From positions 1-13,468 of the forward strand of contig CAMLMA010000041.1 in the NCBI GenBank assembly GCA_946481065.1: a stretch of DNA of 13,468 nt, read 5' to 3'. Source of the stretch: an uncultured Nitrosomonadales bacterium (GTDB taxonomy: Bacteria; Pseudomonadota; Gammaproteobacteria; Burkholderiales; Methylophilaceae). Below, piece by piece: positions 1 to 8,662 of the stretch. Position 1 is the stretch's first letter; every line of letters starts with the position of its first letter. Both the position numbers and the translations under genes were made by a program. The notes under the pieces are model-generated. The model did no database searches. It had not been told where the DNA came from and saw nothing but the letters and a program-made list of their open reading frames with translations.

Positions 1-900
1 GGTCTGCGCAAGTACATGCCGATCACCTGGATCACTTCGCTCATCGGCTCGCTGGCGCTGATCGGCACGCCACTGTTCTCCGGCTTCTATTCCAAGGATT
101 CCATCATCGAAGCCGCCAAGTTCTCGCACATCCCCGGTAGCGGCTTCGCTTATTTCGCGGTGCTGGCGGGTGTGTTCATTACCGCGTTCTATTCCTTCCG
201 CATGTATTTCCTGGTATTCCACGGCAAGGAGCAGTGGATGCAGGCCAAGCATGATAGTCATGCGCACCATGCCCATGACGACGATCACGGCGACGAAGAA
301 CACCATGGCCTGGGGCCGAACGACAAGCCGCACGAGTCGCCCTGGGTGGTGACGGTACCGCTGGTGGCGCTGGCCATCCCGTCGCTGGTGATTGGTTTTA
401 TCGCCATTGGCCCCATGCTGTTCGGCGATTTCTTCGGTAACGCCATCTACGTCGACCAGGCCGCGCATCCGGTGATGCATGAGCTCGCACATCATTTCCA
501 CGGGCCGCTCGCCATGGCGCTGCACGCATTGACCTCATTACCGTTCCTGCTTGCGCTGGCTGGTGTGGTGCTGTCCTGGTTCTTCTATCTGAAGCGTCCG
601 GATATCCCGGCTGCGATCAAGCAGCGCTCCGGGTTGCTCTACCGCGTGCTCGACAACAAGTACGGCTTCGACGATTTCAACGACAAGGTCTTCGCTGCCG
701 GCTCGCGCTGCATCGGTCACAAACTCTGGCAGACCGGTGACGTCAAGGTCATCGATGGCTTCTTCGTCAACGGTACCGCACGCCTCATCGGCCGCATCTC
801 GGGCGTGATCCGCCACTTGCAGTCGGGGCTGATCTACCACTATGCGTTCGCCATGATCATCGGTGCCTTTTTATTCCTCACCTTCTTCATGAAGGTATAA
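1..900 (+). CDS. nuoL: NADH-quinone oxidoreductase subunit L (NuoL), C-terminal part, 5' end outside window
   Basis: This is the distal antiporter-like membrane subunit of respiratory complex I, which takes part in proton translocation in the inner membrane. The frame is open from base 1 and gives 299 visible residues to a TAA. A full NuoL is about 650 residues, so roughly the N-terminal half is missing. The visible part starts just before a transmembrane helix with the GFYSKDSII segment. Its lysine (residue 32 of the visible part, bases 94-96) corresponds to the channel lysine Lys399 of E. coli NuoL. A histidine- and acid-rich loop follows (bases about 246-310), then more membrane helices. 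The NKYGFDDF segment marks the start of the long lateral helix that braces NuoM and NuoN, and the protein ends with a last hydrophobic helix. The nuoM start lies 5 nt downstream. Identification is firm from sequence and context. Confidence 0.97.
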   Translation, partial: GLRKYMPITWITSLIGSLALIGTPLFSGFYSKDSIIEAAKFSHIPGSGFAYFAVLAGVFITAFYSFRMYFLVFHGKEQWMQAKHDSHAHHAHDDDHGDEEHHGLGPNDKPHESPWVVTVPLVALAIPSLVIGFIAIGPMLFGDFFGNAIYVDQAAHPVMHELAHHFHGPLAMALHALTSLPFLLALAGVVLSWFFYLKRPDIPAAIKQRSGLLYRVLDNKYGFDDFNDKVFAAGSRCIGHKLWQTGDVKVIDGFFVNGTARLIGRISGVIRHLQSGLIYHYAFAMIIGAFLFLTFFMKV

Positions 901-905
901 AAACA

Positions 906-2393
906 ATGACTGACTTACCGATCCTGAGTTTATCGATCTGGGTGCCGATCCTTGCGGGCATCTTGGTGTTGTTCACCGGCAACGACAAGAACGCAGCGGT
1001 TGCCCGTTGGCTGGCGCTGGCCGGCAGTATCGCCGGCTTCGCGGTGACCATCCCGCTGTATACCGGTTTCAATTTCGCCGACGGCGGCTTCCAGTTCATG
1101 GAAGGTTTCCGCTGGATCCCGGCGTTCAACATCAACTACCATCTGGGTGCAGACGGTATCGCCGTGCCCTTGATCCTGCTCACCAGCTTCACCACGGTGA
1201 TCGTGGTCATCGCCGGCTGGGAGGTGATCGAGAAGCGCGTGGCGCAATACAATGCCGCCTTCCTCATCATGTCCGGCCTCATGATCGGCGTGTTCAGCGC
1301 GCTCGATGCCATCCTTTATTACGTGTTCTGGGAAGCCATGCTGATCCCGATGTTCCTCGTGATCGGCATCTGGGGCGGCCCGAACCGGGTCTACGCCACC
1401 ATCAAGTTCTTCCTTTACACCTTGCTCGGCTCGCTGCTGATGCTGGTGGCATTCATCTATCTCTATCATCAGAGCAACAGTTTCGAGATCATCGATTATT
1501 ACGTCATGCCGCTGCCGCTGGATGTGCAGATCCTGATCTTCATGGCGTTCTTCATGGCGTTCGCGGTCAAGATCCCGATGTGGCCGGTGCATACCTGGCT
1601 GCCGGATGCCCACGTTGAGGCACCCACCGGTGGCTCGGTGGTGTTGGCTGCGATCATGCTCAAGCTCGGCGGTTACAGCTTCCTGCGTTTCGCCATGCCG
1701 ATCGCGCCAGATGCCGCGCAATACCTGTCCGGGTTCATGATCGCGCTGTCATTGATCGCCGTGGTCTACATCGCGCTCGTCGCGCTGGTGCAGCAGGACA
1801 TGAAAAAGCTGATCGCCTATTCGTCGATCTCGCACATGGGCTTCGTCACCCTCGGTTTCTTCATCTTCAATCCGCTGGGGATGGAGGGTGCCATGGTGCA
1901 AATGATCTCGCACGGCTTCATCTCCGGCGCCATGTTCCTGTGCGTCGGGGTGCTGTATGACCGCATGCATAGTCGCCAGATCGCCGATTATGGCGGTGTG
2001 GTCAACACCATGCCGACCTTCGCCGCGTTTGCCGTATTGTTCGCCATGGCCAACGCCGGCCTGCCCGGCACATCCGGTTTTGTCGGCGAGTTCCTGGTGA
2101 TCCTGGGTGCCCTGCAGGAGAACTTCTGGTATGCCTTCCTTGCCGCGACCACATTGATCTTTGGCGCCGCCTATACGCTTTGGATGGTGAAGCGCGTGTT
2201 CTATGGCGATATCGCCAACCCGCATGTCGCCGCGCTCAAGGACCTCAACAAGCGTGAAGCCCTGATCCTGTCTGTGCTGGCCATCATGGTCATCGGGTTT
2301 GGCGTCTATCCGCAGCCGATCACCGAGCTGACGCACGCCACAGTCAACAACCTGCTATCACATCTTGCACAGAGCAAGATCCCGGGGATTTAG
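906..2393 (+). CDS. nuoM: NADH-quinone oxidoreductase subunit M (NuoM)
   Basis: This is the middle antiporter-like subunit of complex I, a proton-pumping inner-membrane protein of about 14 helices. The 495-residue length is normal for the family. The functional charges are all visible: Glu143 in FWEAMLIPM, Lys222 in VKIPMWPVHTWLPDAH, Lys253 in MLKLGGYSFLRF, and Glu395 in GLPGTSGFVGEF. These match the E. coli NuoM residues Glu144, Lys234, Lys265 and Glu407. The start is supported by a GAAGG Shine-Dalgarno sequence at 891-895, inside the end of nuoL, with 10 nt to the ATG. The gap to nuoL is 5 nt and to nuoN 3 nt, so translation is probably coupled. The long antisense frames over this gene are composition shadows. 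Confidence 0.98.
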   Translation: MTDLPILSLSIWVPILAGILVLFTGNDKNAAVARWLALAGSIAGFAVTIPLYTGFNFADGGFQFMEGFRWIPAFNINYHLGADGIAVPLILLTSFTTVIVVIAGWEVIEKRVAQYNAAFLIMSGLMIGVFSALDAILYYVFWEAMLIPMFLVIGIWGGPNRVYATIKFFLYTLLGSLLMLVAFIYLYHQSNSFEIIDYYVMPLPLDVQILIFMAFFMAFAVKIPMWPVHTWLPDAHVEAPTGGSVVLAAIMLKLGGYSFLRFAMPIAPDAAQYLSGFMIALSLIAVVYIALVALVQQDMKKLIAYSSISHMGFVTLGFFIFNPLGMEGAMVQMISHGFISGAMFLCVGVLYDRMHSRQIADYGGVVNTMPTFAAFAVLFAMANAGLPGTSGFVGEFLVILGALQENFWYAFLAATTLIFGAAYTLWMVKRVFYGDIANPHVAALKDLNKREALILSVLAIMVIGFGVYPQPITELTHATVNNLLSHLAQSKIPGI

Positions 2394-2396
2394 CGA

Positions 2397-3845
2397 ATGA
2401 ATAGCATCCAATTCGACCTGATCGCCGTCCTGCCCGAGATCTTCGTGCTCTCGATGGCGATGTTCATCCTGCTGCTGGACCTGTTCCTCAAATCCAATAC
2501 GCGCATCCTGCTCTATATCTTCTCGCAGCTGACCCTGCTCGGCGCCGCTTTTATCACCATCAGCACGCATACGCCTTCGGTCAGCTACGCCTTCACCGGC
2601 ATGTTCGTCGACGACCCGATGGCCGACGTGCTGAAACTCATGATCTATCTCGGCACCTCGATGCTGCTGGCGTATTCGCGCGTCTACATCGCTTTGCGCG
2701 GCATGTTCCGCGGCGAGTTCTATGCACTGGTGCTGTTCGCCATGGCGGGCATGATGGTGATGGTCTCCGGCCAGAACTTCCTCACGCTCTACATGGGGCT
2801 GGAACTGTTGTCGCTGAGCCTCTATGCGCTGGTGGCGCTGGATCGTGACAACCCGCGTGCGACCGAGGCCGCAATGAAGTATTTCGTGCTCGGCGCACTG
2901 GCCTCCGGCATGCTGTTATACGGCATGTCCATGCTCTACGGCATGACCGGCAGCCTCAATATCTCGCAGGTCTCCGCGGCCTTGCTCAATGGCGTACCGG
3001 ATCACTCGGTGTTGATCCTTGGCCTGGTGTTCATCGTCGCCGGCCTTGCCTTCAAGCTCGGCGCCGTGCCTTTCCAGATGTGGGTGCCCGACGTCTATCA
3101 GGGCTCGCCGACGGCGGTGACCCTGCTCATCGGCTCAGTACCAAAACTTGCGGCATTCGCTTTCGTTATCCGCATGCTGGCACAGGGCATGTTCGTGCTC
3201 GCGATCGACTGGCAAGGCATGCTGGTCATCATGGCCGTGCTGTCCATCGCCATCGGCAACATCACCGCCATCGCCCAGACCAACCTCAAGCGCATGCTGG
3301 CGTATTCCACCATCTCGCACATCGGTTTCCTGCTGTTCGGCCTGATGAGCGCGAGCATCAACGGTTATGCCTCGGCCATGTTCTATGTCTCGTCCTACGT
3401 GCTGATGACCCTGGCCGCTTTCGGCATCATCATGTTGCTGTCGCGCAAGGGCTTCGAGGCCGAAAACCTGGATGACCTCAAGGGCCTGAATCAGCGCAGT
3501 CCCTGGTATGCCTTCCTCATGCTCATCGTCATGTTCTCCATGGCCGGCGTACCACCGACACTGGGCTTCTATGCCAAGTTCACCGTGTTGCAGGCAGCCT
3601 TGCATGCTGGTTTTGTCTGGCTCGTGGTCTTTGCGGTGCTGATGGCCGCCATCGGCGCGTTCTACTACCTGCGCGTGGTCAAACTCATGTACTTCGACGA
3701 ACCGGAAGACCACAGCCCGATCGTCGCCCATCCTGAACTCAACATGGTACTGAGCGTGAATGCCGTCGGTCTGCTGATCCTGGGCTTGATGCCGCAGCGG
3801 CTGATGGATATCTGCGCCTATGCCATTTTAAGAAGCCTGCAATAA
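2397..3845 (+). CDS. nuoN: NADH-quinone oxidoreductase subunit N (NuoN)
   Basis: This is the third antiporter-like subunit of complex I, nearest the quinone-binding arm, and is a polytopic inner-membrane protein. The 482-residue length is typical. Visible signature residues are Glu136 in YMGLELLSLSLYAL, Lys220 in GLAFKLGAVPFQMW, Lys250 in GSVPKLAAFAF, and Lys394 in PPTLGFYAKF. These are the buried charges of the proton path in this family. The segment WVPDVYQGSPT is a strong NuoN marker. A GGGGA tract about 8 nt before the ATG (around 2384-2388) can serve as the ribosome binding site. The gene follows nuoM after 3 nt and precedes the DUF2818 gene by 2 nt. In most bacteria nuoN closes the operon; here the tight spacing continues into three more genes. 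Confidence 0.98.
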   Translation: MNSIQFDLIAVLPEIFVLSMAMFILLLDLFLKSNTRILLYIFSQLTLLGAAFITISTHTPSVSYAFTGMFVDDPMADVLKLMIYLGTSMLLAYSRVYIALRGMFRGEFYALVLFAMAGMMVMVSGQNFLTLYMGLELLSLSLYALVALDRDNPRATEAAMKYFVLGALASGMLLYGMSMLYGMTGSLNISQVSAALLNGVPDHSVLILGLVFIVAGLAFKLGAVPFQMWVPDVYQGSPTAVTLLIGSVPKLAAFAFVIRMLAQGMFVLAIDWQGMLVIMAVLSIAIGNITAIAQTNLKRMLAYSTISHIGFLLFGLMSASINGYASAMFYVSSYVLMTLAAFGIIMLLSRKGFEAENLDDLKGLNQRSPWYAFLMLIVMFSMAGVPPTLGFYAKFTVLQAALHAGFVWLVVFAVLMAAIGAFYYLRVVKLMYFDEPEDHSPIVAHPELNMVLSVNAVGLLILGLMPQRLMDICAYAILRSLQ

Positions 3846-3847
3846 CC

Positions 3848-4138
3848 ATGACCAACTGGCTGCTGTTGTCTCTGGCATTCCTCGCCGCGAATCTGCCGTG
3901 GTTCTCTGAACGCCTGTTCTACGTCATCCCGCTCAAGCGCCAGCCCAAGAACATTGGCTGGTGCGCGCTGGAACTGATCGTCCTGTATTTCGTCATGGGC
4001 GCGGTTGGGTTCTACACCGAGAGCGCGACCGTGGGCCAATCGGCGCCGCAGCACTGGGAGTTCTACGCCATCACCGCCAGTCTGTTCCTGGTCTTCGCTT
4101 TCCCCGGCTTCGTTTATCGCTATCTCTGGAAGCAATGA
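3848..4138 (+). CDS. DUF2818 family small membrane protein
   Basis: This is a 96-residue protein with three predicted membrane helices: roughly residues 3-18 (LLLSLAFLAANLPW), 38-57 (WCALELIVLYFVMGAVGFY) and 73-93 (YAITASLFLVFAFPGFVYRYLW). The loop between helices one and two is basic (PLKRQPKN), suggesting a cytoplasmic location by the positive-inside rule. The sequence fits DUF2818, a family of unknown function that commonly follows nuoN in betaproteobacteria. It starts 2 nt after the nuoN stop without its own clear Shine-Dalgarno, which points to translational coupling. Position and topology make an accessory or assembly role for complex I plausible, but this is inference; no catalytic motif is visible. 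Confidence 0.9.
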   Translation: MTNWLLLSLAFLAANLPWFSERLFYVIPLKRQPKNIGWCALELIVLYFVMGAVGFYTESATVGQSAPQHWEFYAITASLFLVFAFPGFVYRYLWKQ

Positions 4139-4148
4139 TTCGCGCGGC

Positions 4149-4715
4149 ATGAGCCAGGACGAGGATCTCACCGAAACCACACTCAGTTCCGAGACCGTCT
4201 TCGACGGCAATCTGCTGCATGTCCTGCGCGATAACGCGCGCCTGCCCAACGGCCACCAGTCGATGCGCGAATTCATCGTGCATCCGGGCGCCGTCATCGT
4301 GATTCCGGTGCTGCCTAACGGTAACCTGCTGCTCGAGCGCCAATTCCGTTATCCCCTCAAGCAAGTCTTCATCGAACTGCCCGCGGGCAAGATCGATCCC
4401 AATGAGGATATCCTCGTCACTGGCCAGCGTGAGCTGCTTGAAGAGACTGGCTACACGGCACGACGCTGGGATTACGTGGCGAAGCAGCATCCCTGCATCG
4501 GTTACTCCAACGAAGTCATCCATATCTACCTTGCTCGCGACCTCAGTGCAGGCGAGCACCAACGGGATGAGGATGAACATCTGCAGCTGTTCGATGCCAG
4601 CTTGCCGGATTGCCTGCGCATGGTGCGTGATGGCGCGATCACCGACGGCAAGACCATCATCGCGTTGTTCTGGGCCGAGAAGGTATTGCAGGACGCCTGG
4701 CCCCTGGATACATGA
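4149..4715 (+). CDS. Nudix hydrolase, ADP-ribose pyrophosphatase-like
   Basis: This is a 188-residue soluble Nudix hydrolase. The Nudix box is complete and exact at residues 80-102: Gly80, Glu86, then Arg94-Glu95-Leu96, Glu98-Glu99, Gly101. These residues bind the metal and catalyse cleavage of a nucleoside diphosphate linked to another group. Upstream are the strands with VLPNGNLLLERQFRYPL and the FIELPAG lead-in, both typical of the ADP-ribose pyrophosphatase branch. Downstream, HPCIGYSNEVIHIYLA resembles the substrate loop of that branch. The likely reaction is ADP-ribose to AMP and ribose 5-phosphate, but substrate is inferred. The ATG at 4149 was chosen because it lies 10 nt after the DUF2818 stop; an in-frame ATG at 4005 would overlap that gene by 134 nt. 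The 3' end overlaps the next gene by 4 nt. Confidence 0.92.
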   Translation: MSQDEDLTETTLSSETVFDGNLLHVLRDNARLPNGHQSMREFIVHPGAVIVIPVLPNGNLLLERQFRYPLKQVFIELPAGKIDPNEDILVTGQRELLEETGYTARRWDYVAKQHPCIGYSNEVIHIYLARDLSAGEHQRDEDEHLQLFDASLPDCLRMVRDGAITDGKTIIALFWAEKVLQDAWPLDT

Positions 4716-5560
4716 CCTCGCGCGTACTGATCGCTGGTTGCGGCGATCTCGGCCTGGGGGTCGTGTCGGCGCTCGCGCATGCCCGATTCGATATCCATGG
4801 CCTGCGCCGCAGCGCACAGCCTTTTCCCAATGGGATGACGGCTATACAAGCCGATGTCACTCGCCCAGATTCCCTAGGCGCACTGCGAACACTGCGCCCT
4901 GACATCCTGCTCTATTGCGTCGCCGCCGACGCGCAGACCGACGACAGCTACCGCATGCATTATGTCGATGGCCTGCGCAACGTCCTGGCTACACTCGACC
5001 CCGCCCAGCTCAGGCATGTCTTTTTCGTTTCCAGTACGCGCGTCTATGGCCAGCGCGCCGATGTCTTGCTTGACGAGTCGACCCCCGCTGTACCCGCTGA
5101 TTTCGGCGGTGAACGGCTGTTTCAGGCAGAGGGCTTGTTGCAGGGGCTGCCTTGCGGCACGACGGTGCTGCGCCTGTCGGGCATCTACGGGCCCGGGCGC
5201 ACGCGTATGTTGCGGCTGGCGGCTGAACCAGAGCGCTGGCCAGCCGAGAATGCCTGGAGCAATCGCATCCACCGCGACGATGCCGCGGCTTTCACCGCAT
5301 TCCTCATCGAGCGCGTGGCGGCGGGTATGCCGGTCGAGCACTTGTATCTGGTGACGGATGACCTTCCGGTACCGCAGCAAGAGGTGCTGCGCTGGATCGC
5401 CGGGCAGTTGGGCGTCGATTGCACGCAAACGCCAGCCATCCCTGTGTCCGGCGGCAAGCGGCTCAGCAACCAGCTGCTACGCGCTACCGGCTTTGAGCTG
5501 GCATACCCGGACTATCGTGCGGGCTATGGAGAGATGCTCCGATCCGGCCACGAGGCTTGA
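4712..5560 (+). CDS. YeeZ-like atypical SDR, NAD(P)-binding epimerase/dehydratase family protein
   Basis: This is a 282-residue Rossmann-fold protein. The nucleotide-binding motif GCGDLG lies at residues 9-14 (GxGxxG), directly after the first strand. The segment VFFVSSTRVYG (residues 103-113) is where extended SDRs carry the active-site serine region, and LRLSGIYGPGR (153-163) and SNRIHRDD (183-190) are typical of the family. The catalytic YxxxK expected after the SSTRVYG segment is not visible: that stretch reads GGERLFQAEGLL. This places it with atypical SDRs such as E. coli YeeZ, whose reaction is not established. The C-terminal GKRLSNQLLRATGFEL motif is common in these proteins. The start codon overlaps the Nudix stop (ATGA, 4712-4715), indicating coupled translation. 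It is the last gene of the plus-strand block. Confidence 0.85.
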   Translation: MTSRVLIAGCGDLGLGVVSALAHARFDIHGLRRSAQPFPNGMTAIQADVTRPDSLGALRTLRPDILLYCVAADAQTDDSYRMHYVDGLRNVLATLDPAQLRHVFFVSSTRVYGQRADVLLDESTPAVPADFGGERLFQAEGLLQGLPCGTTVLRLSGIYGPGRTRMLRLAAEPERWPAENAWSNRIHRDDAAAFTAFLIERVAAGMPVEHLYLVTDDLPVPQQEVLRWIAGQLGVDCTQTPAIPVSGGKRLSNQLLRATGFELAYPDYRAGYGEMLRSGHEA

Positions 5561-5572
5561 AGCCATCTGCGC

Positions 5573-8500
5573 TCACGCTGGTCCTGCCTGGTCCCGTAGC
5601 TGTCGCATGAATTCCGCATAAGGCACTGGCTTGCCGAACAGGTAGCCCTGACATACCGGGCATCCGTGCGCTTCGAGGAAGGCGCGTTGCGCTTCGGTCT
5701 CGACGCCTTCCGCGATCACTTCCATCCTGAGGTTGCTGGCCATGCCGATAATGGTCTGCACGATCACGGCATCGCTATCCTTGACGCCGATATTACGCAC
5801 GAAGGATTGGTCGATCTTGAGCTTGTCCAGCGGCAGCTGGGTCAGGTAGGCCAGTGAGGAATAGCCCGTTCCGAAGTCGTCCATGGAGAAGCGCACCCCG
5901 ATCTCGCGCAAGGCTTCCATCTTGCGGATGGTCTCGTTGATGTCGTCCAGCACCAGACTCTCGGTCAGCTCGATATCCAGCTTATCGGGGTCGATGCCAC
6001 TCTTGAGTACGGTCTGGGTGACCTGCTCGACGAAATCGTCCTGATGGAACTGTCTTGCACTGACGTTGATGGAGAGCTTGAGGAACGCGGTCTCCACATC
6101 ATGCTCCCAAGCCTTGAGCTGTGCACAGGCGCTCTCGAGCACCCATTGGCCGATCGGTACGATGAGCCCGGTCTCTTCGGCGAGCGGGATGAATTCGAGC
6201 GGGGAGATCATGCCGCGCTGCGGGTGTATCCACCGCAACAGGATCTCGGCGCTGATGATCTGCCGGTTATGATAGGCCTGACACTGGAAATAGAGCTGGA
6301 ACTGGTTATCCTCCAGCGCATGCCGCAAGTCCGTCTCCAGCGCTGCGCGGCTTTCGAGCGCATGCTGCATCGCCGGGTCGTAGAAGCGCAGGGTGTTGCG
6401 CCCCGCGTTCTTGGCCTGGTACATCGCGGTATCGGCGCGTTTCAGCAATTCTTCCGCATTCACTTCCTGTTGGCTGAACAGGCTGATGCCGATGCTGGCG
6501 GAGCTATGGTAGACATAGCCTTCCAGCGTGAAATCCTGGCGGAGCTGATGCAGGATCTTCTCGGCCACACTCTCGCTCGTGCTGGCAGCGATCTCGGCGC
6601 TCTCGTGCAGGTTCTCCAGCAGCACGATGAATTCGTCGCCACCGAGCCGGGCCACGGTATCGACCTCGCGCACGCACGTCTGCAGCCGTTCCGCCACCCC
6701 CACCAGTAGCATGTCGCCGATGGTATGGCCCTTGGTGTCGTTCAGTACCTTGAAGTTGTCGAGGTCGATGAAGAGCAGGGCGCCATAGCGCTGATGCCGC
6801 CCGCCGGAAGTGATCACATGATGCAGGCGGTCATGCAGCAGACGCCGGTTCGGCAGGCCGGTGAGCGGATCGTAGAACGCCAGGTGCTCGATCTTGTCCT
6901 CGGCCGCCTTGTATTGCGAGATATCGAAGAACGAATACACGTAATGGCTGACGTCTCCCCCTGGATCAAGCACGGCGCTGATGGTCAGCCATTCCGGGTA
7001 GACGTCGCCGTTCTTGCGGCGATGCCAGATCTCGCCATGCCAGTAATGGGCCTTTCTCAAGGCCGTGGATAGCTTCCGGTAGAAATCGGCGTCATGGTTG
7101 CCGGAGTCCAGCATGCCCGGCGTCTTGCCGATGGCTTCTTGTGCGTCATAGCCCGTGATCGCTGTGAAGGCCTGATTGACCCGCAGGATGGCGTTGTCCG
7201 CGTCGGTGACGATGATGCCCTCCTGGGCCTCGAAGGCGATGGCGGCGATGCGCAGTTCTTCTTCGGCCAGCCGGTTTTCGGTGATGTCCTCGAGCGAGAT
7301 GATGATGCCACCGACGGCGCCGGTATCGTCATTCCATGGCACCATGGCCCAGCGTATCCAGTGCTTCTTGCCGTCCGGCCCGATCCAGAAGTCCTCATCG
7401 TTCTTGATGGTCTGGCCGGCCAGACCGAGTTGGTGGATTTCTCGCCACTTTTCCGCGACGGGCATGATCGCGTAGTGGTTCTTGCCGATCAGGCTCTCTT
7501 CCTTCTGGCCATGATCCTTGATCCAGCGGTTGCTGCAGACCAGGTAATCCATGTTGCGATCGAACATGGCGATGCTAATCGGCGCCTGCGAGATCAGCTG
7601 GCGCATGGTGGCTGAGGACTTGCGCAGGGCATTCTCTACCCGTTTGCGTTCTTCGATCTCTGCCTGCAACTGGGCATGACGTTGCGCCACCTGCGTATAG
7701 AGGCTGCCGTTCTCGTAGATACGCCCGACCTGTGCAGCGAGAATGGTCAGCATGTAGCTGTCTTCTTCGCTGAAACCCTCGGCATCGACCTTGTTGGCGA
7801 GAAACAGCCAGCCGTAGATATAGCTCAGTGAGTTGATCGGCGCGATAAGCCCATTCCAGATATCGGGATAGTCCTGGCTCAAGCCGGCGGCCCGCGGGTC
7901 ACCAGAGGGGTTGATGAGTCGTGTCGAGCTCCACTGCTCGGTGGCTTGTGCGATCAGGTCGTAATGGACACTGGCCTCCGGCAGTCGTTCGACCTCGGCA
8001 TCCGAGAGGCCGCAGGTGAAGAGATAGAAGCCGGTTTCGCCATTCTTCTCGCGGACACTCAGCAAGGCGAACCTCGCGTCGATGAGCTGGCGCGCGCCTT
8101 CGCATACTTCATGCAGCAGCAGCTGTGCATCCTTGACCGACGCCAGTTTCAGGTTGATATCGATGAGCGAGGTCAGGCGCTGATTGATGCGCTCTTGTTG
8201 ATAGGCTTTCTCGGCCAGCTTGTCCGTGATGAGCCGCAGGTGCTCCCGGTCGAATTCCAGTTCCGCGGGGGCGGTATGCAAATCAGGGGACTCGTCCAAT
8301 GCGTCCTTGATGACGCGCATGATCTCTTCAGGTTCGCATGGCTTGATGAGCATGCTGTGCACGCCAGCCGCTTGCGCGAGGCTTTGCGCCTCGGCCTTGC
8401 TGTAATTGGCGGAGTGGAAGATGACCCGGGTACCGGCGATGCGTGGGTCAGCACGCACCTGACGCACGAATTCGTAGCCGTCCATGACCGGCATCAGGAT

Positions 8501-8656
8501 ATCGCAGATGATTAACTCCGGCCGGGTGGCCAGTGCCATCTCCAATCCTTCCAGCCCGTCCGCCGCCTCCATGCATTCATGGCCCATGTGCCGGCATAGC
8601 GTGATGATGAGTTCGCGGTTGGCGTGATTGTCGTCGATGATGAGGATGGTCGACAT
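5573..8656 (-). CDS. REC-GAF-PAS-PAS-GGDEF-EAL cyclic-di-GMP signalling protein
   Basis: This is a 1027-residue cytosolic protein without membrane helices. Domains in order: receiver (about 1-120; acidic Asp8/Asp9, phospho-acceptor Asp52 in CDILMPVMDG, Ser82, Lys105); GAF-like (about 165-315); a coiled stretch (about 320-345); PAS (about 345-460); PAS (about 465-585); GGDEF (about 590-760); EAL (about 770-1020). The diguanylate cyclase motif GGDEF is intact at 672-676, with an inhibitory RxxD site at 663-666 exactly five residues upstream. The phosphodiesterase domain has EILLRW (a variant of EALLRW), Asn864, Glu896, Asp926-Asp927 in DDFGTGYSS, Lys947, Glu983 in AEGVET and Gln1003, so both halves look catalytically competent. 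The start lies 6 nt after the stand-alone receiver, without a strong ribosome site. The 3' end faces the SDR gene across 12 nt. Confidence 0.95.
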   Translation of the reverse strand: MSTILIIDDNHANRELIITLCRHMGHECMEAADGLEGLEMALATRPELIICDILMPVMDGYEFVRQVRADPRIAGTRVIFHSANYSKAEAQSLAQAAGVHSMLIKPCEPEEIMRVIKDALDESPDLHTAPAELEFDREHLRLITDKLAEKAYQQERINQRLTSLIDINLKLASVKDAQLLLHEVCEGARQLIDARFALLSVREKNGETGFYLFTCGLSDAEVERLPEASVHYDLIAQATEQWSSTRLINPSGDPRAAGLSQDYPDIWNGLIAPINSLSYIYGWLFLANKVDAEGFSEEDSYMLTILAAQVGRIYENGSLYTQVAQRHAQLQAEIEERKRVENALRKSSATMRQLISQAPISIAMFDRNMDYLVCSNRWIKDHGQKEESLIGKNHYAIMPVAEKWREIHQLGLAGQTIKNDEDFWIGPDGKKHWIRWAMVPWNDDTGAVGGIIISLEDITENRLAEEELRIAAIAFEAQEGIIVTDADNAILRVNQAFTAITGYDAQEAIGKTPGMLDSGNHDADFYRKLSTALRKAHYWHGEIWHRRKNGDVYPEWLTISAVLDPGGDVSHYVYSFFDISQYKAAEDKIEHLAFYDPLTGLPNRRLLHDRLHHVITSGGRHQRYGALLFIDLDNFKVLNDTKGHTIGDMLLVGVAERLQTCVREVDTVARLGGDEFIVLLENLHESAEIAASTSESVAEKILHQLRQDFTLEGYVYHSSASIGISLFSQQEVNAEELLKRADTAMYQAKNAGRNTLRFYDPAMQHALESRAALETDLRHALEDNQFQLYFQCQAYHNRQIISAEILLRWIHPQRGMISPLEFIPLAEETGLIVPIGQWVLESACAQLKAWEHDVETAFLKLSINVSARQFHQDDFVEQVTQTVLKSGIDPDKLDIELTESLVLDDINETIRKMEALREIGVRFSMDDFGTGYSSLAYLTQLPLDKLKIDQSFVRNIGVKDSDAVIVQTIIGMASNLRMEVIAEGVETEAQRAFLEAHGCPVCQGYLFGKPVPYAEFMRQLRDQAGPA

Positions 8657-8662
8657 GATGGC

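Noticed and set aside
246..310. Histidine-rich loop in NuoL as a possible metal-binding novelty
   Set aside because: Acid- and histidine-rich loops at this site are, to my knowledge, common in betaproteobacterial NuoL proteins, so it does not stand out.
930..1721. A 263-codon open frame antisense to nuoM
   Set aside because: The composition is extremely rich in His, Asp, Glu and Arg, as expected from reading membrane-protein codons backwards. nuoM is certain on the other strand.
5552..5575. Small inverted repeat GGCTT-g-AAGCC at the convergent junction as a terminator
   Set aside because: A 1-nt loop cannot form a stable hairpin and no T-tract follows on either strand. With only 12 nt between the two stop codons there is no recognisable intrinsic terminator.
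6044..6709. A 221-codon plus-strand frame within the GGDEF-EAL gene
   Set aside because: It is a shadow of the GGDEF/EAL coding sequence; no domain or ribosome site supports it.
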